Below, piece by piece: positions 31,938-40,012 of a stretch of 41,025 nt of DNA; the first letter of the stretch is position 1; the number at the start of each line of letters is the position of its first letter. The DNA is from Candidatus Parcubacteria bacterium (GTDB lineage: Bacteria; Patescibacteriota; Patescibacteriia; Patescibacteriales; BM507), in assembly GCA_002869265.1 (NCBI GenBank), contig PKTH01000049.1, forward strand, positions 1 through 41,025, in the 5' to 3' direction. Position numbers and translations under genes: made by a program. A model generated the notes under the pieces. It ran no database searches, was not told the DNA's origin, and saw nothing but the letters and a program-made list of their open reading frames with translations.

Positions 31938-32903
31938 TTATGTAACTAAAACGTAAAGACCAAGAGAAACCAGAACAACACCAACCACTTTTTGAAACAT
32001 AACCCCCCTGCCAGTTTCTTCTTCTAGGATATCTGGGAACTTCCTAGACAAGAAGAACACCATTATTATTAAAAATGAAAACTGTATACCTTGTAGAGCG
32101 TTTACCATAGCAACATTGCCTAAGCTAATAGACCAATTTAGAAGTATAAATGCCAAAGCAGCAAAAAGACGAACACTCAAGAAAAACCCTAAATTTTTTG
32201 GGCTTTTTTGACCTTTTTGTTGTTCATGAATTTTTCTTCTCCAGTCAGCAACAAACAACATCAAAATCACTCCAACAAATGTGCCCAATCGAGACCATAC
32301 AAAACCACCAATAAAGGGTTGTTCAGAATATATATATTTCATCAAAACATAATAGCCTGCAAAAAGAAGGGCTGACGCAATCGAATTTACTATTAGCCTA
32401 CGAGTGGGTCTATATTGAGCATGAACATGTCCCAAAATGTCACCAAAAACAACTTTAAATTTATCAGACACCTCTTTTAAGAGGTATATTTTTGTTTGCT
32501 TAACTGATATAAGGACACCCCCAATAATCAAAATAATAAATGCTAAAAATTGTCTTTCCACTAAAATCTCTCCAAAGAATATATAGGACAATAAAAATGA
32601 AAAAATAGGAGTAAGCGCACTAACTATTGGAACGACTCTAGTGGCCTCACTCTGGTGCAGGGCTTTATACCAAACAACCAGGGTAACGAGGAATAGAAGA
32701 CCAGCAAATAAATCAAGAGAGAGTTCTTGCAAGTTAGGTGTCCAAAAATCAAGTGGCAATAAAACAAAATTAAAAATACTCCAAACTCCAACAAAAAATG
32801 CGTAAGAGATAGAAGAGTGAATTTTTTTAGAAAGCAAAAACTTATCGGCGACATAAACACCGGCGTTCATAAAATATGCTGAAATGGCTACTAATACCCA
32901 CAT
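31938..32903 (-). CDS. EamA/DMT-superfamily transporter
   Basis: 321 residues, ten membrane segments in two repeated halves, as usual for the drug/metabolite transporter superfamily. TRVVPIVSALTPIFSFLLSYIFFGE in the first half is typical of EamA repeats, and a matching VAMVNALQGIQFSFLIIMVFFLSRKFPD lies in the second. A longer cytosolic loop (about 133-170) separates the halves. Substrate unknown; family members export amino acids, nucleotide sugars or small metabolites. It starts one base after the acyltransferase stop, so the two are co-transcribed. Confidence 0.82.
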   Translation of the reverse strand: MWVLVAISAYFMNAGVYVADKFLLSKKIHSSISYAFFVGVWSIFNFVLLPLDFWTPNLQELSLDLFAGLLFLVTLVVWYKALHQSEATRVVPIVSALTPIFSFLLSYIFFGEILVERQFLAFIILIIGGVLISVKQTKIYLLKEVSDKFKVVFGDILGHVHAQYRPTRRLIVNSIASALLFAGYYVLMKYIYSEQPFIGGFVWSRLGTFVGVILMLFVADWRRKIHEQQKGQKSPKNLGFFLSVRLFAALAFILLNWSISLGNVAMVNALQGIQFSFLIIMVFFLSRKFPDILEEETGRGVMFQKVVGVVLVSLGLYVLVT

Positions 32904-32904
32904 A

Positions 32905-33984
32905 CTATTTAACTGGCTTAATAATTAATAAACTGAAAAATGAATTATATATTTTTTTGGTAAACAGGGAGGCAACAACAGACAAGGGGACTCCAAAAAT
33001 AACAAAAATTAAATATTGAAAATAAAATGCATTACCTATCTTCAAAATAATAGCAAAGAGTGCTTGGAGAACAAAATAATGAATTAGGTATATCCAAAGA
33101 CTATTCTTCCCTAATGATGAAAAAAGCTCAAAGGCAAAAAACTTTTCAATGTGCTCTTTAAAGATAAAAAAAACATTAAACAGTGCAATCGCGTAAAAAA
33201 GCCGAGTATTATAAAAATATCCACCAATCTCAACATTAGGAATTACAATTAATATAATAATTATAATATAGACAAAGACAGAACCTACCCAAAAATACTT
33301 TTCTGGTTTTGTATAAGACACTTCGCTATTAAGAAATCTATTTTTAAGAGAAATGCCGTAAGCAAAGAAAAATAAATACCTTATAAAAAGAGGAATGTCG
33401 TAAAAAGCCCATACTTCCTTTGTGATTAGGGCCAAGACAGTTAAAATAAAACTAAAATATAAAAAACCTCTTTTTTTCGATAACCTCTCAAGAAAAGGAT
33501 ATAAAATATAAAATTGCAAAAGAACAGATAAAAAATAATAAGGCACACTGGCTGAGCCAGAAAGAATTCCGTGAGCTATATCAAAAAAACTCAAAGAATA
33601 AAACATTCCAACTAAAATGGTTATTAGGGCGTAGGGAATAAAAATTCTAGTAATTTTTTTTGCATAAAACTCTTTTGGATTCTTAAAAACCAAAAGAACG
33701 CCAGAGCTTATAAGGAAAAAAGGAACAGCAAATCTCATAAGATCATTAACAAAATATATAATCTCTCTAGATCCAATAGAGTTCTTTAAAAAAAGATCTC
33801 CAATATGAATAATAATAACAGCTATAATTGCCAAGCCCCTCAAAAAATCAAAATACTCAATTCTCTTGCTTCCTTTTTCTGTGTTTCCGCCTTTTACTAA
33901 ACTCGCAAAATACATTCTTCTAAGAAAAGGCACTCCTAAAAGTAGGGCTGCTATTATTGTGGTAAATGCAAATTCAATTATCAT
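32905..33984 (-). CDS. acyltransferase-3 family membrane protein
   Basis: 359 residues, ten or so membrane segments. YFDFLRGLAIIAVIIIHIGD (about 44-63) is the family signature, with the conserved Arg and the likely catalytic His, and SGVLLVFKNPKEFYAKKITRIFIPY is the expected second block. Members O-acetylate or otherwise acylate surface sugars and lipids from the cytosolic acyl-CoA side. Its start overlaps the GH1 stop by one base. With the ligase-like and glycosidase genes nearby, it fits decoration of the surface polymer. Confidence 0.85.
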   Translation of the reverse strand: MIIEFAFTTIIAALLLGVPFLRRMYFASLVKGGNTEKGSKRIEYFDFLRGLAIIAVIIIHIGDLFLKNSIGSREIIYFVNDLMRFAVPFFLISSGVLLVFKNPKEFYAKKITRIFIPYALITILVGMFYSLSFFDIAHGILSGSASVPYYFLSVLLQFYILYPFLERLSKKRGFLYFSFILTVLALITKEVWAFYDIPLFIRYLFFFAYGISLKNRFLNSEVSYTKPEKYFWVGSVFVYIIIIILIVIPNVEIGGYFYNTRLFYAIALFNVFFIFKEHIEKFFAFELFSSLGKNSLWIYLIHYFVLQALFAIILKIGNAFYFQYLIFVIFGVPLSVVASLFTKKIYNSFFSLLIIKPVK

Positions 33985-35210
33985 TAAATTTCTATCTGAT
34001 TATTTTTACAAATTTTTGAATACATTCGAGCGCTGGGCCTAGCCTTTCTTTCAAATGTTTTTCTATCAACTTCGTATAAACCAAACTTTGGGTCAAACCC
34101 GGCAGCCCACTCAAAATTATCTAGAAGGGACCAATAAAAATATCCTTTTACATTAACTCCCTTCTCTATTGCCTTGTGAACGTATTTTAAATGTGCTGGG
34201 ATAAACCATTGTCTTTTTTTATCTCTTCTGTCTGGTATACCATTCTCCATTACTATTATGGGCAGAGAATATTTATTTAGTTTCAATAAAACATGATAAA
34301 TTCCCCTAGGATATATTTCCCAACCCATATCGTTTGTTTCTATATTTAAATTTTTCCTAAACGGGGGATAGCAAACAATACGGTCGTGAAAATAATAATC
34401 AACGCCAATAAAATCAAGGTAGTTTTTTATTTTTTTCAAAAATCTATCGTTAGCTAAATAATGCATTGCCTTTGCCATGAAAAATTCAATTGGGTTCCAT
34501 TTTCTTGCTGGTTCATAATAATTAACCAAATGAGTTATGCTGACATTTGTGTAAGGAAATATTTTATGGATAATCTTATAAGCCTCATTATGTGCTTTAT
34601 ACAGATTATTAAAAACCTTTATCGCCTCCCTGGGACATTTTTTCTGTGGAGGAAATTTATTAATCAAATAACCATTTAAAACATGCACCAAGGGCTCGTT
34701 TAGTGTTATCCAGTAGTCTATATATTGACCGAGTTCTTCTACTATTTTTAAAGTGTATCTGGAAAAATGTTTTATTGCCTCTGGATTTGTCCAGCCACCC
34801 TTATCCCGTAACCACAATGGATTTGTCCAATGCCAAAGTGTCACAACCGTTTGAATGCCTTTTTCTCTCGCCTCAATTAATACTTTCTTATAATGCTCAA
34901 TTTCTTTTTGATCATACTCATCCTCGCGTGGTTCAATCCGTGCCCACTCTATTCCTAAGCGAAAAGCGCCACATCCCAATTCTTTTACTAAGGCCAGGTC
35001 TTCAGAATATCTATTATAAGAATCACAAGCCTTCCCACAAAGAAAATCATCAGCAATTTTTCCGCTACTTAAAAACTTCTTCGATTCAACTCTTTTCTTT
35101 TCCCATTCACTCCAGTCATTAGTTATTCCACCTTCTATTTGATAGGCACTAGTAGAAGTTCCCCATAAAAAGTTTTTTGGGAACTTTAAAATTTCTTTTT
35201 TATTGTTCAT
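33984..35210 (-). CDS. glycoside hydrolase family 1 (beta-glucosidase-like)
   Basis: 408 residues, a little shorter than typical GH1 (about 440-480). FLWGTSTSAYQIEGG opens the barrel, TLNEP (Glu172) holds the acid/base, and VMENG (Glu322) the nucleophile. GYFYWSLLDNFEWAAGFDPKFGLYEVD near the end is the GH1 aglycone/sugar-binding strand. There is no signal peptide, so it acts in the cytosol on beta-linked disaccharides or glycosides. First gene of a leftward operon with the acyltransferase and EamA transporter. Confidence 0.93.
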   Translation of the reverse strand: MNNKKEILKFPKNFLWGTSTSAYQIEGGITNDWSEWEKKRVESKKFLSSGKIADDFLCGKACDSYNRYSEDLALVKELGCGAFRLGIEWARIEPREDEYDQKEIEHYKKVLIEAREKGIQTVVTLWHWTNPLWLRDKGGWTNPEAIKHFSRYTLKIVEELGQYIDYWITLNEPLVHVLNGYLINKFPPQKKCPREAIKVFNNLYKAHNEAYKIIHKIFPYTNVSITHLVNYYEPARKWNPIEFFMAKAMHYLANDRFLKKIKNYLDFIGVDYYFHDRIVCYPPFRKNLNIETNDMGWEIYPRGIYHVLLKLNKYSLPIIVMENGIPDRRDKKRQWFIPAHLKYVHKAIEKGVNVKGYFYWSLLDNFEWAAGFDPKFGLYEVDRKTFERKARPSARMYSKICKNNQIEI

Positions 35211-35427
35211 TTTTAAATATTTTATTTAAATTAATTATACCATTTTTTTTAAGTTTCTCTTAATCTGTCGTTTAATACATTAACTATCTTATTTTTTTAG
35301 TTTTTTTAGCAAAAAATTTAGTAATCAACATCATCTGTTAACAATTTGTTAATAGCCAATGTCCCACATTACTCATTTTATCTAATGTTAGTAATATTAT
35401 TTAATATATTTTTATCAACAAAAATCC
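35211..35427. other. AT-rich spacer upstream of rRNA promoter
   Basis: Very AT-rich with no credible gene. It separates the divergent GH1 operon and 16S gene. It contains an inverted TTAACAA-TTTGTTAA near 35338 and several T runs, and may include an UP-element-like region for the strong rRNA promoter. Confidence 0.5.
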
Positions 35428-35456
35428 TTGACATAATACTTAAAATCCTCTAATAT
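35428..35456 (+). promoter_or_regulatory. 16S rRNA promoter
   Basis: TTGACA (35428-35433), 17 bases, then TAATAT (35451-35456). The start should be near 35463, giving a leader of about 220 bases with several hairpins, including ACTTGGT/ACCAAGT (35660-35679) just before the 16S start. Confidence 0.85.
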
Positions 35457-35574
35457 ACAACTACGTTTAAAAAACGTATTTAAAATTTATCTCGATCAAT
35501 ACTAACAGTGATCAAATCAGCTGTTTTTATTTCGTTTTAAATGGTCATTTACAACCGAAGACAACAATTTTGAT

Positions 35575-35595
35575 GCTAATTGGCATCAATTACTC
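35575..35595 (+). other. 16S processing stem, 5' arm
   Basis: GCTAATTGGCATCAAT-T-ACTC pairs with 37262-37281 downstream of the 16S gene (20 pairs with one bulged T). This is the classic stem that brings the two ends of pre-16S together for RNase III-type cleavage. The arms lie about 90 bases outside each mature end. Confidence 0.8.
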
Positions 35596-35685
35596 AACAA
35601 ATCTAAGTACAAGTATTTAATATACTACTTCACTTTATCTGGCCCCGCCGGATACTGTGACTTGGTAAGTAAACCAAGTAAAAAA

Positions 35686-37170
<1,485 letters not shown>

Positions 37171-37218
37171 CTAGGGAGATCGGTGAAACCATTGATAAAA
37201 TGGTAAACACAAGGTCGT

Positions 37219-37259
37219 ACATTTTCGAAATTTTGGATTTGCTCCAATGTCGAAAATGT
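37219..37259 (+). other. hairpin in 16S trailer
   Basis: ACATTTTCGA (37219-37228) pairs perfectly with TCGAAAATGT (37250-37259), with an inner TTGGA/TCCAA. It lies just inside the processing stem and may guide 3' maturation. Confidence 0.7.
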
Positions 37260-37261
37260 CT

Positions 37262-37281
37262 GAGTATTGATGCCAATTAGC
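37262..37281 (+). other. 16S processing stem, 3' arm
   Basis: Pairs with 35575-35595 upstream of the 16S gene; see that entry. Confidence 0.8.
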
Positions 37282-37318
37282 CTCGAAATTTAACGGTTTT
37301 ATGGGACCGTATTCGACG

Positions 37319-37359
37319 AAAAAAGATTGGTCCTAATATGTTAGTGTCAGTCTTTTTTT
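37319..37359 (+). terminator. terminator of the 16S transcript
   Basis: AAAAAAGATTG pairs with CAGTCTTTTTT (one T-G pair) around an inner CTAA-TATG-TTAG hairpin, followed by T. This ends the 16S unit before any tRNA or 23S gene, so the 16S is transcribed alone. Confidence 0.6.
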
Positions 37360-37367
37360 GTTATAAT
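37359..37367 (+). promoter_or_regulatory. extended -10 promoter before small ORF and tRNA cluster
   Basis: TG-T-TATAAT, a perfect extended -10. The predicted start is near 37374, exactly the ATG of the small ORF, so the transcript would be leaderless. It probably also drives tRNA-Ile and perhaps the whole tRNA cluster. Confidence 0.65.
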
Positions 37368-37373
37368 GAAAAA

Positions 37374-37577
37374 ATGTTAAACAAAAATTTTAATTTGTAT
37401 AAATTTTTTGATAATTTCGGATTACTTGTCTTTGCGTTTCTAACCTGGGATGCACTCATGGACATCGATGACGGAATTGACGGTTGGAGAGTGTATTTTA
37501 GATTGATAATCGGAATTTTAGGGCTTTTAGTTGATGGATACCTTGTATTCTTCTACAAAGAAAACAAGGGCGTATAG
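37374..37577 (+). CDS. small two-TM protein overlapping tRNA-Ile
   Basis: 67 residues from the ATG at 37374, where the promoter-predicted start falls; an upstream ATG at 37338 would lie in the terminator. Two hydrophobic segments (about 12-25 and 41-60) are split by the acidic WDALMDIDDGIDGW. The stop codon lies inside the acceptor stem of tRNA-Ile (10-base overlap), so cutting out the tRNA removes the end of this reading frame. Family unknown. It may be a real leaderless gene or a chance frame in the tRNA leader; the acidic loop and clean TM pattern favour a real one. Confidence 0.5.
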   Translation: MLNKNFNLYKFFDNFGLLVFAFLTWDALMDIDDGIDGWRVYFRLIIGILGLLVDGYLVFFYKENKGV

Positions 37578-37641
37578 CTCAGTTGGTTAGAGCGCGTCGC
37601 TGATAACGACGAGGTCCATAGTTCAAATCTATGTACGCCCA
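37568..37641 (+). tRNA. tRNA-Ile (anticodon GAT)
   Basis: 74 bases. Acceptor GGGCGTA / TACGCCC, anticodon loop CTGATAA, T-arm CATAG TTCAAAT CTATG, discriminator A. CCA is not encoded. It is the usual first tRNA after a 16S gene, but no tRNA-Ala or 23S follows. Confidence 0.95.
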
Positions 37642-37647
37642 CATTTA
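37624..37647 (+). repeat. direct repeat copy 1: 3' end of tRNA-Ile
   Basis: 24 bases from the T-loop of tRNA-Ile through six bases past the discriminator. Repeated exactly at 37749-37772. Confidence 0.9.
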
Positions 37648-37716
37648 AATCATTCACTTGATTTAAACACATTTTGGCAAAATATAGATAGTTTTGAGCA
37701 CGTGTGAGTGCGAAAT

Positions 37717-37747
37717 ACTTTTCCGTGTCGAAGGCACGCAGAAAAGT
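37717..37747 (+). other. hairpin directly before tRNA-Ile 3'-end copy
   Basis: ACTTTTC-CGTG pairs with CACG-(CA)-GAAAAGT, 11 pairs with a two-base bulge and a 7-base loop. It ends one base before the repeated tRNA-Ile 3' end. Confidence 0.65.
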
Positions 37748-37748
37748 G

Positions 37749-37772
37749 CAAATCTATGTACGCCCACATTTA
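37749..37772 (+). repeat. direct repeat copy 2: orphan tRNA-Ile 3' end
   Basis: Exact 24-base copy of 37624-37647 (T-loop, T-stem 3' side, acceptor 3' side, discriminator and flank). There is no matching 5' half of a tRNA before it; a different hairpin stands there instead. Confidence 0.9.
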
Positions 37773-37795
37773 CACTGTGTAAATTGACAATACGA

Positions 37796-37868
37796 CGCGG
37801 GATAGAGCAGTTGGCAGCTCGCCAGGCCCATAACCTGGAGGTCACCGGTTCGAATCCGGTTCCCGCAA
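37796..37868 (+). tRNA. initiator tRNA-fMet (anticodon CAT)
   Basis: 73 bases. Anticodon loop CCCATAA. The first acceptor pair is the C1-A72 mismatch that marks bacterial initiator tRNAs (CGCGGGA against TCCCGCA). The anticodon stem keeps two of the three G-C pairs usually present. T-arm ACCGG TTCGAAT CCGGT, discriminator A, no encoded CCA. Confidence 0.93.
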
Positions 37869-37901
37869 CAAAAATGAGCATACTTTATTGTATGCTCTTA
37901 T

Positions 37902-37973
37902 GCCGTGGTAGCTCAGGGGTAGAGCAAAGGACTGAAAATCCTTGTGTCGACAGTTCAAATCTGTCCCGCGGCA
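37902..37973 (+). tRNA. tRNA-Phe (anticodon GAA)
   Basis: 72 bases. Acceptor GCCGTGG / CCGCGGC, anticodon stem AAGGA / TCCTT with loop CTGAAAA, T-arm GACAG TTCAAAT CTGTC, discriminator A, short D-loop, no encoded CCA. A hairpin GAGCATAC/GTATGCTC separates it from tRNA-fMet. Confidence 0.93.
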
Positions 37974-38049
37974 CAGGTTTAATCACAATTTATTAGCGAA
38001 AACTATTTCATTGCTCTTTTTATCTTCGTTTATAGGTTTGATTAACCAT

Positions 38050-38123
38050 CGGGGCGTGGCCTAGTTGGCTAAGGCGCATGGTTTGGGACCATGAGATCCT
38101 GGGTTCGAGTCCCAGCGCCCCGA
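38050..38123 (+). tRNA. tRNA-Pro (anticodon TGG)
   Basis: 74 bases. Acceptor CGGGGCG / CGCCCCG, anticodon stem CATGG / CCATG with loop TTTGGGA, T-arm CTGGG TTCGAGT CCCAG, discriminator A, no encoded CCA. Confidence 0.95.
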
Positions 38124-38125
38124 CA
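38104..38125 (+). repeat. direct repeat copy 1: 3' end of tRNA-Pro
   Basis: 22 bases from the T-loop of tRNA-Pro to two bases past the discriminator, repeated exactly at 38289-38310. Confidence 0.9.
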
Positions 38126-38274
38126 ATAAGATTTTAGGTAGCTTCTGCTACATAAAATGTTATTTTCTAAGTGCTGTGTGAGAACTCAGGTGGCAGGAAT
38201 CTTTTACTTAATTAATCCTCTGCTTGGCAGTAGGAATGAAAAAACATTTCACATACATGTTCGATTAGAGTGTT

Positions 38275-38288
38275 GGGTCTTCCGACCC
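38275..38288 (+). other. hairpin directly before tRNA-Pro 3'-end copy
   Basis: GGGTC-TTCC-GACCC, a compact tetraloop hairpin that touches the repeated tRNA-Pro 3' end. The layout parallels that at tRNA-Ile. Confidence 0.7.
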
Positions 38289-38310
38289 TTCGAGTCCCAG
38301 CGCCCCGACA
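38289..38310 (+). repeat. direct repeat copy 2: orphan tRNA-Pro 3' end
   Basis: Exact 22-base copy of 38104-38125 with no tRNA 5' half in front. The 163 bases between copies hold no gene I can support. Confidence 0.9.
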
Positions 38311-38367
38311 CTGTTGAAAATTTTATACATTTATTATAGAATTTAAACATTGTTCGCAGAAAAATCT

Positions 38368-38440
38368 GCGGGTATAGTATAATGGCTTATTATGTCGGCC
38401 TTCCAAGCCGAAGATGCGGGTTCGATTCCCGCTACCCGCT
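38368..38440 (+). tRNA. tRNA-Gly (anticodon TCC)
   Basis: 73 bases. Acceptor GCGGGTA / TACCCGC, anticodon stem TCGGC / GCCGA with loop CTTCCAA, T-arm GCGGG TTCGATT CCCGC, discriminator T, no encoded CCA. Its 5' end overlaps a GCAGA/TCTGC hairpin that could compete with or guide processing. Confidence 0.93.
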
Positions 38441-38446
38441 CAGAAG

Positions 38447-38474
38447 AAAAACGCCCCTTTGGGGTTGTTTTTTG
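38447..38474 (+). terminator. terminator of the tRNA cluster
   Basis: AAAAACGCCCC pairs with GGGGTTGTTTTT (one G-U) around a TTT loop, followed by more T. It separates the tRNAs from the rpsP promoter. Confidence 0.85.
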
Positions 38475-38480
38475 TTTTAC

Positions 38481-38509
38481 TTGACAATTAGAATGAATAT
38501 TGCTAAATT
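38481..38509 (+). promoter_or_regulatory. promoter of rpsP
   Basis: Consensus TTGACA (38481-38486), 17 bases, then TG-C-TAAATT (38501-38509), an extended -10. The start should be near 38516, about 54 bases before the ATG. Confidence 0.8.
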
Positions 38510-38569
38510 TATAAAGCAAATCCGCATTAATAGTGGATTTTTAATTAATTTTTAAAGAAGATTGCAGTT

Positions 38570-38962
38570 ATGCTTACAATCAGATTATCGAGAATCGGAA
38601 AAAAGAAAAAGCCAATGTACAGGCTAATTATTTCCGAGAAAGCTAGAGATCCGTATGGACGGGCTTTAGAAATTTTGGGTTCATATAACCCATACACAAA
38701 AGACCTACAGGTCAAGGAAGATAGAATTAAATATTGGATCTCACAAGGATCTGGTGTTTCTGCTACAGTAAATAATCTTTTAATTGAAAAGAAGATTATT
38801 GAAGGAGAAAAAGTTGTTGCATCAAAGCCAGGTAAAAAGAAAGCAGGTGATGCTAAAGCAACTGAGGAGAAAAAAGAAGCTTCAACTGAAGAAGTGAAAG
38901 AAAAAGAGAGCGCCGAAGGCGGAGAAGGTGAAGAAAAACCCACAGAAGAGCCTAAGGCTTAA
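38570..38962 (+). CDS. rpsP: 30S ribosomal protein bS16 with acidic tail
   Basis: 130 residues. The first 80 match S16 (MLTIRLSRIGKKKKPMYRLI, then DPYGRALEILGSYNP and the VSATVNNLL segment). S16 is usually 80-90 residues; here about 45 more, almost all Lys, Glu and Ala and strongly acidic at the end, form a disordered tail. S16 binds 16S rRNA in the 30S body. It begins the rpsP-khpA-...-trmD group, but khpA has its own promoter. Confidence 0.95.
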   Translation: MLTIRLSRIGKKKKPMYRLIISEKARDPYGRALEILGSYNPYTKDLQVKEDRIKYWISQGSGVSATVNNLLIEKKIIEGEKVVASKPGKKKAGDAKATEEKKEASTEEVKEKESAEGGEGEEKPTEEPKA

Positions 38963-38966
38963 TCTC

Positions 38967-38994
38967 TTGACAAATCTCAGTATTGTGTTATACT
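38967..38994 (+). promoter_or_regulatory. promoter of khpA
   Basis: TTGACA (38967-38972), 16 bases, then TG-T-TATACT (38986-38994), an extended -10. The start is near 39001, with a leader of about 73 bases. It begins five bases after the rpsP stop. Confidence 0.85.
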
Positions 38995-39073
38995 ATACAT
39001 AATAATTAATTTAGTAAGTGTTCTTTCAGATTTAAAATTTAAACATTAATTTGAAAGATTACCAAAAAACCAA

Positions 39074-39397
39074 ATGGAAGATGACAAACAGTTTCTAGAA
39101 TTCGTTGTTAAATCAATTGTTGCACATCCAAACGATGTAGCAGTTGAAAGAGAAATCGATGAAAGAGGAGTACTTTTAACCCTTAACATTAACCCAGAAG
39201 ACATGGGATTCGTTATCGGAAGAAAAGGACAAACAGCTCAAGCAATCAGAACACTATTAAAGATTGTAGGTGCAAAGAATAACTCAAGAGTTAATCTAAA
39301 AATCGCTGAGCCAGAAGGTTCAGAAAGAGCTCAAAGACAAGCTGCACCAGCTACAGAAGAAGTTGATACTTCATCAGTAGATGACCTAAAAATCTAA
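39074..39397 (+). CDS. khpA: KH-domain RNA-binding protein KhpA
   Basis: 107 residues. A single KH domain with the nucleic-acid-binding GxxG loop in VIGRKGQTAQAIRTLL (GRKG at 49-52). Its place right after rpsP is the conserved site of khpA (ylqC). The C-terminal 30 residues (from about 78) are a low-complexity, acidic/Ala tail longer than usual. KhpA, often with KhpB, binds RNA and affects cell division and small-RNA function in Gram-positives; a role here is inferred. Confidence 0.9.
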   Translation: MEDDKQFLEFVVKSIVAHPNDVAVEREIDERGVLLTLNINPEDMGFVIGRKGQTAQAIRTLLKIVGAKNNSRVNLKIAEPEGSERAQRQAAPATEEVDTSSVDDLKI

Positions 39398-39412
39398 TCA
39401 AAAAAAGATTAT

Positions 39413-39457
39413 ATAAACAAAAAACCACAACTTCCTAGTTCGTGGTTTTTTGTTTAT
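39413..39457. terminator. terminator after khpA
   Basis: A long stem (ATAAACAAAAAACCAC with GTGGTTTTTTGTTTAT) with an inner AACT/AGTT and TCCT loop has T on the 3' side of both strands. It separates khpA from the membrane-protein/trmD pair. Confidence 0.85.
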
Positions 39458-39484
39458 AATTAATATATTCACAATTTTAAATAT

Positions 39485-40009
39485 ATGAAAAAATTTATAT
39501 TAAATTTAATTATTCAGCCACTAATTCAGTCATTATTTTTTTATTATTTTATTTTCGTTTACTCGGGAAGAACTCGAGAATTCAGAGAGTTTTTTATAAT
39601 TTTACCTCTTGTTGCGACCTATATTCTTATAAGAGTGATTATAAATATTTTTGTAAATGGCAAAAAATCTCCACTACTCCCGCATAAAAGTTTTTATTTT
39701 CTTTTTTTGCCCATTGCAATAATCTCAAGCTTCATTTTAATGGCTAGCATACTCACAAACCTCACGGGGACTCTATTAAATCTCAATGTATCAACAAAGG
39801 TTATATATTTCTCATGTTTTTCATTAATTATTTTAAACAGTCTGATTGAATATATTTATAAACTATATTTTTTTAACCCAAATTTTTACAACAAGACAAT
39901 CCCCGAGAGATATGTTTCAACAATATCAAATATTTTCTTCGCGATTCTGCCAGAAGCAAATAAAGATAGAATCTTAACACTGGAACACAAGGAAAATAAT
40001 AAAAAGTGA
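39485..40009 (+). CDS. four-TM membrane protein upstream of trmD, unknown
   Basis: 174 residues, very rich in Phe, Ile and Leu. Membrane segments at about 5-27, 36-56, 68-93 and 103-125. The C-terminal cytosolic part has FNPNFYNKTIPERYVSTISNIFFAILP and a charged end. No family recognised. It occupies the position between khpA and trmD where rimM stands in most bacteria, and ends four bases before trmD, so the two are co-transcribed. Confidence 0.7.
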   Translation: MKKFILNLIIQPLIQSLFFYYFIFVYSGRTREFREFFIILPLVATYILIRVIINIFVNGKKSPLLPHKSFYFLFLPIAIISSFILMASILTNLTGTLLNLNVSTKVIYFSCFSLIILNSLIEYIYKLYFFNPNFYNKTIPERYVSTISNIFFAILPEANKDRILTLEHKENNKK

Positions 40010-40012
40010 GCT

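Noticed and set aside
35338-35420. A TTATCAACA-like DnaA box and AT-rich DNA suggesting a replication origin
   Set aside because: Only one weak box, and no dnaA, dnaN or box cluster; better explained as the upstream region of the rRNA promoter.
37663-38339. Frames across the tRNA cluster (37663-37881 -, 37694-37996 +, 38157-38339 +)
   Set aside because: They run through tRNA genes or the orphan tRNA ends, and their peptides simply translate tRNA sequence.
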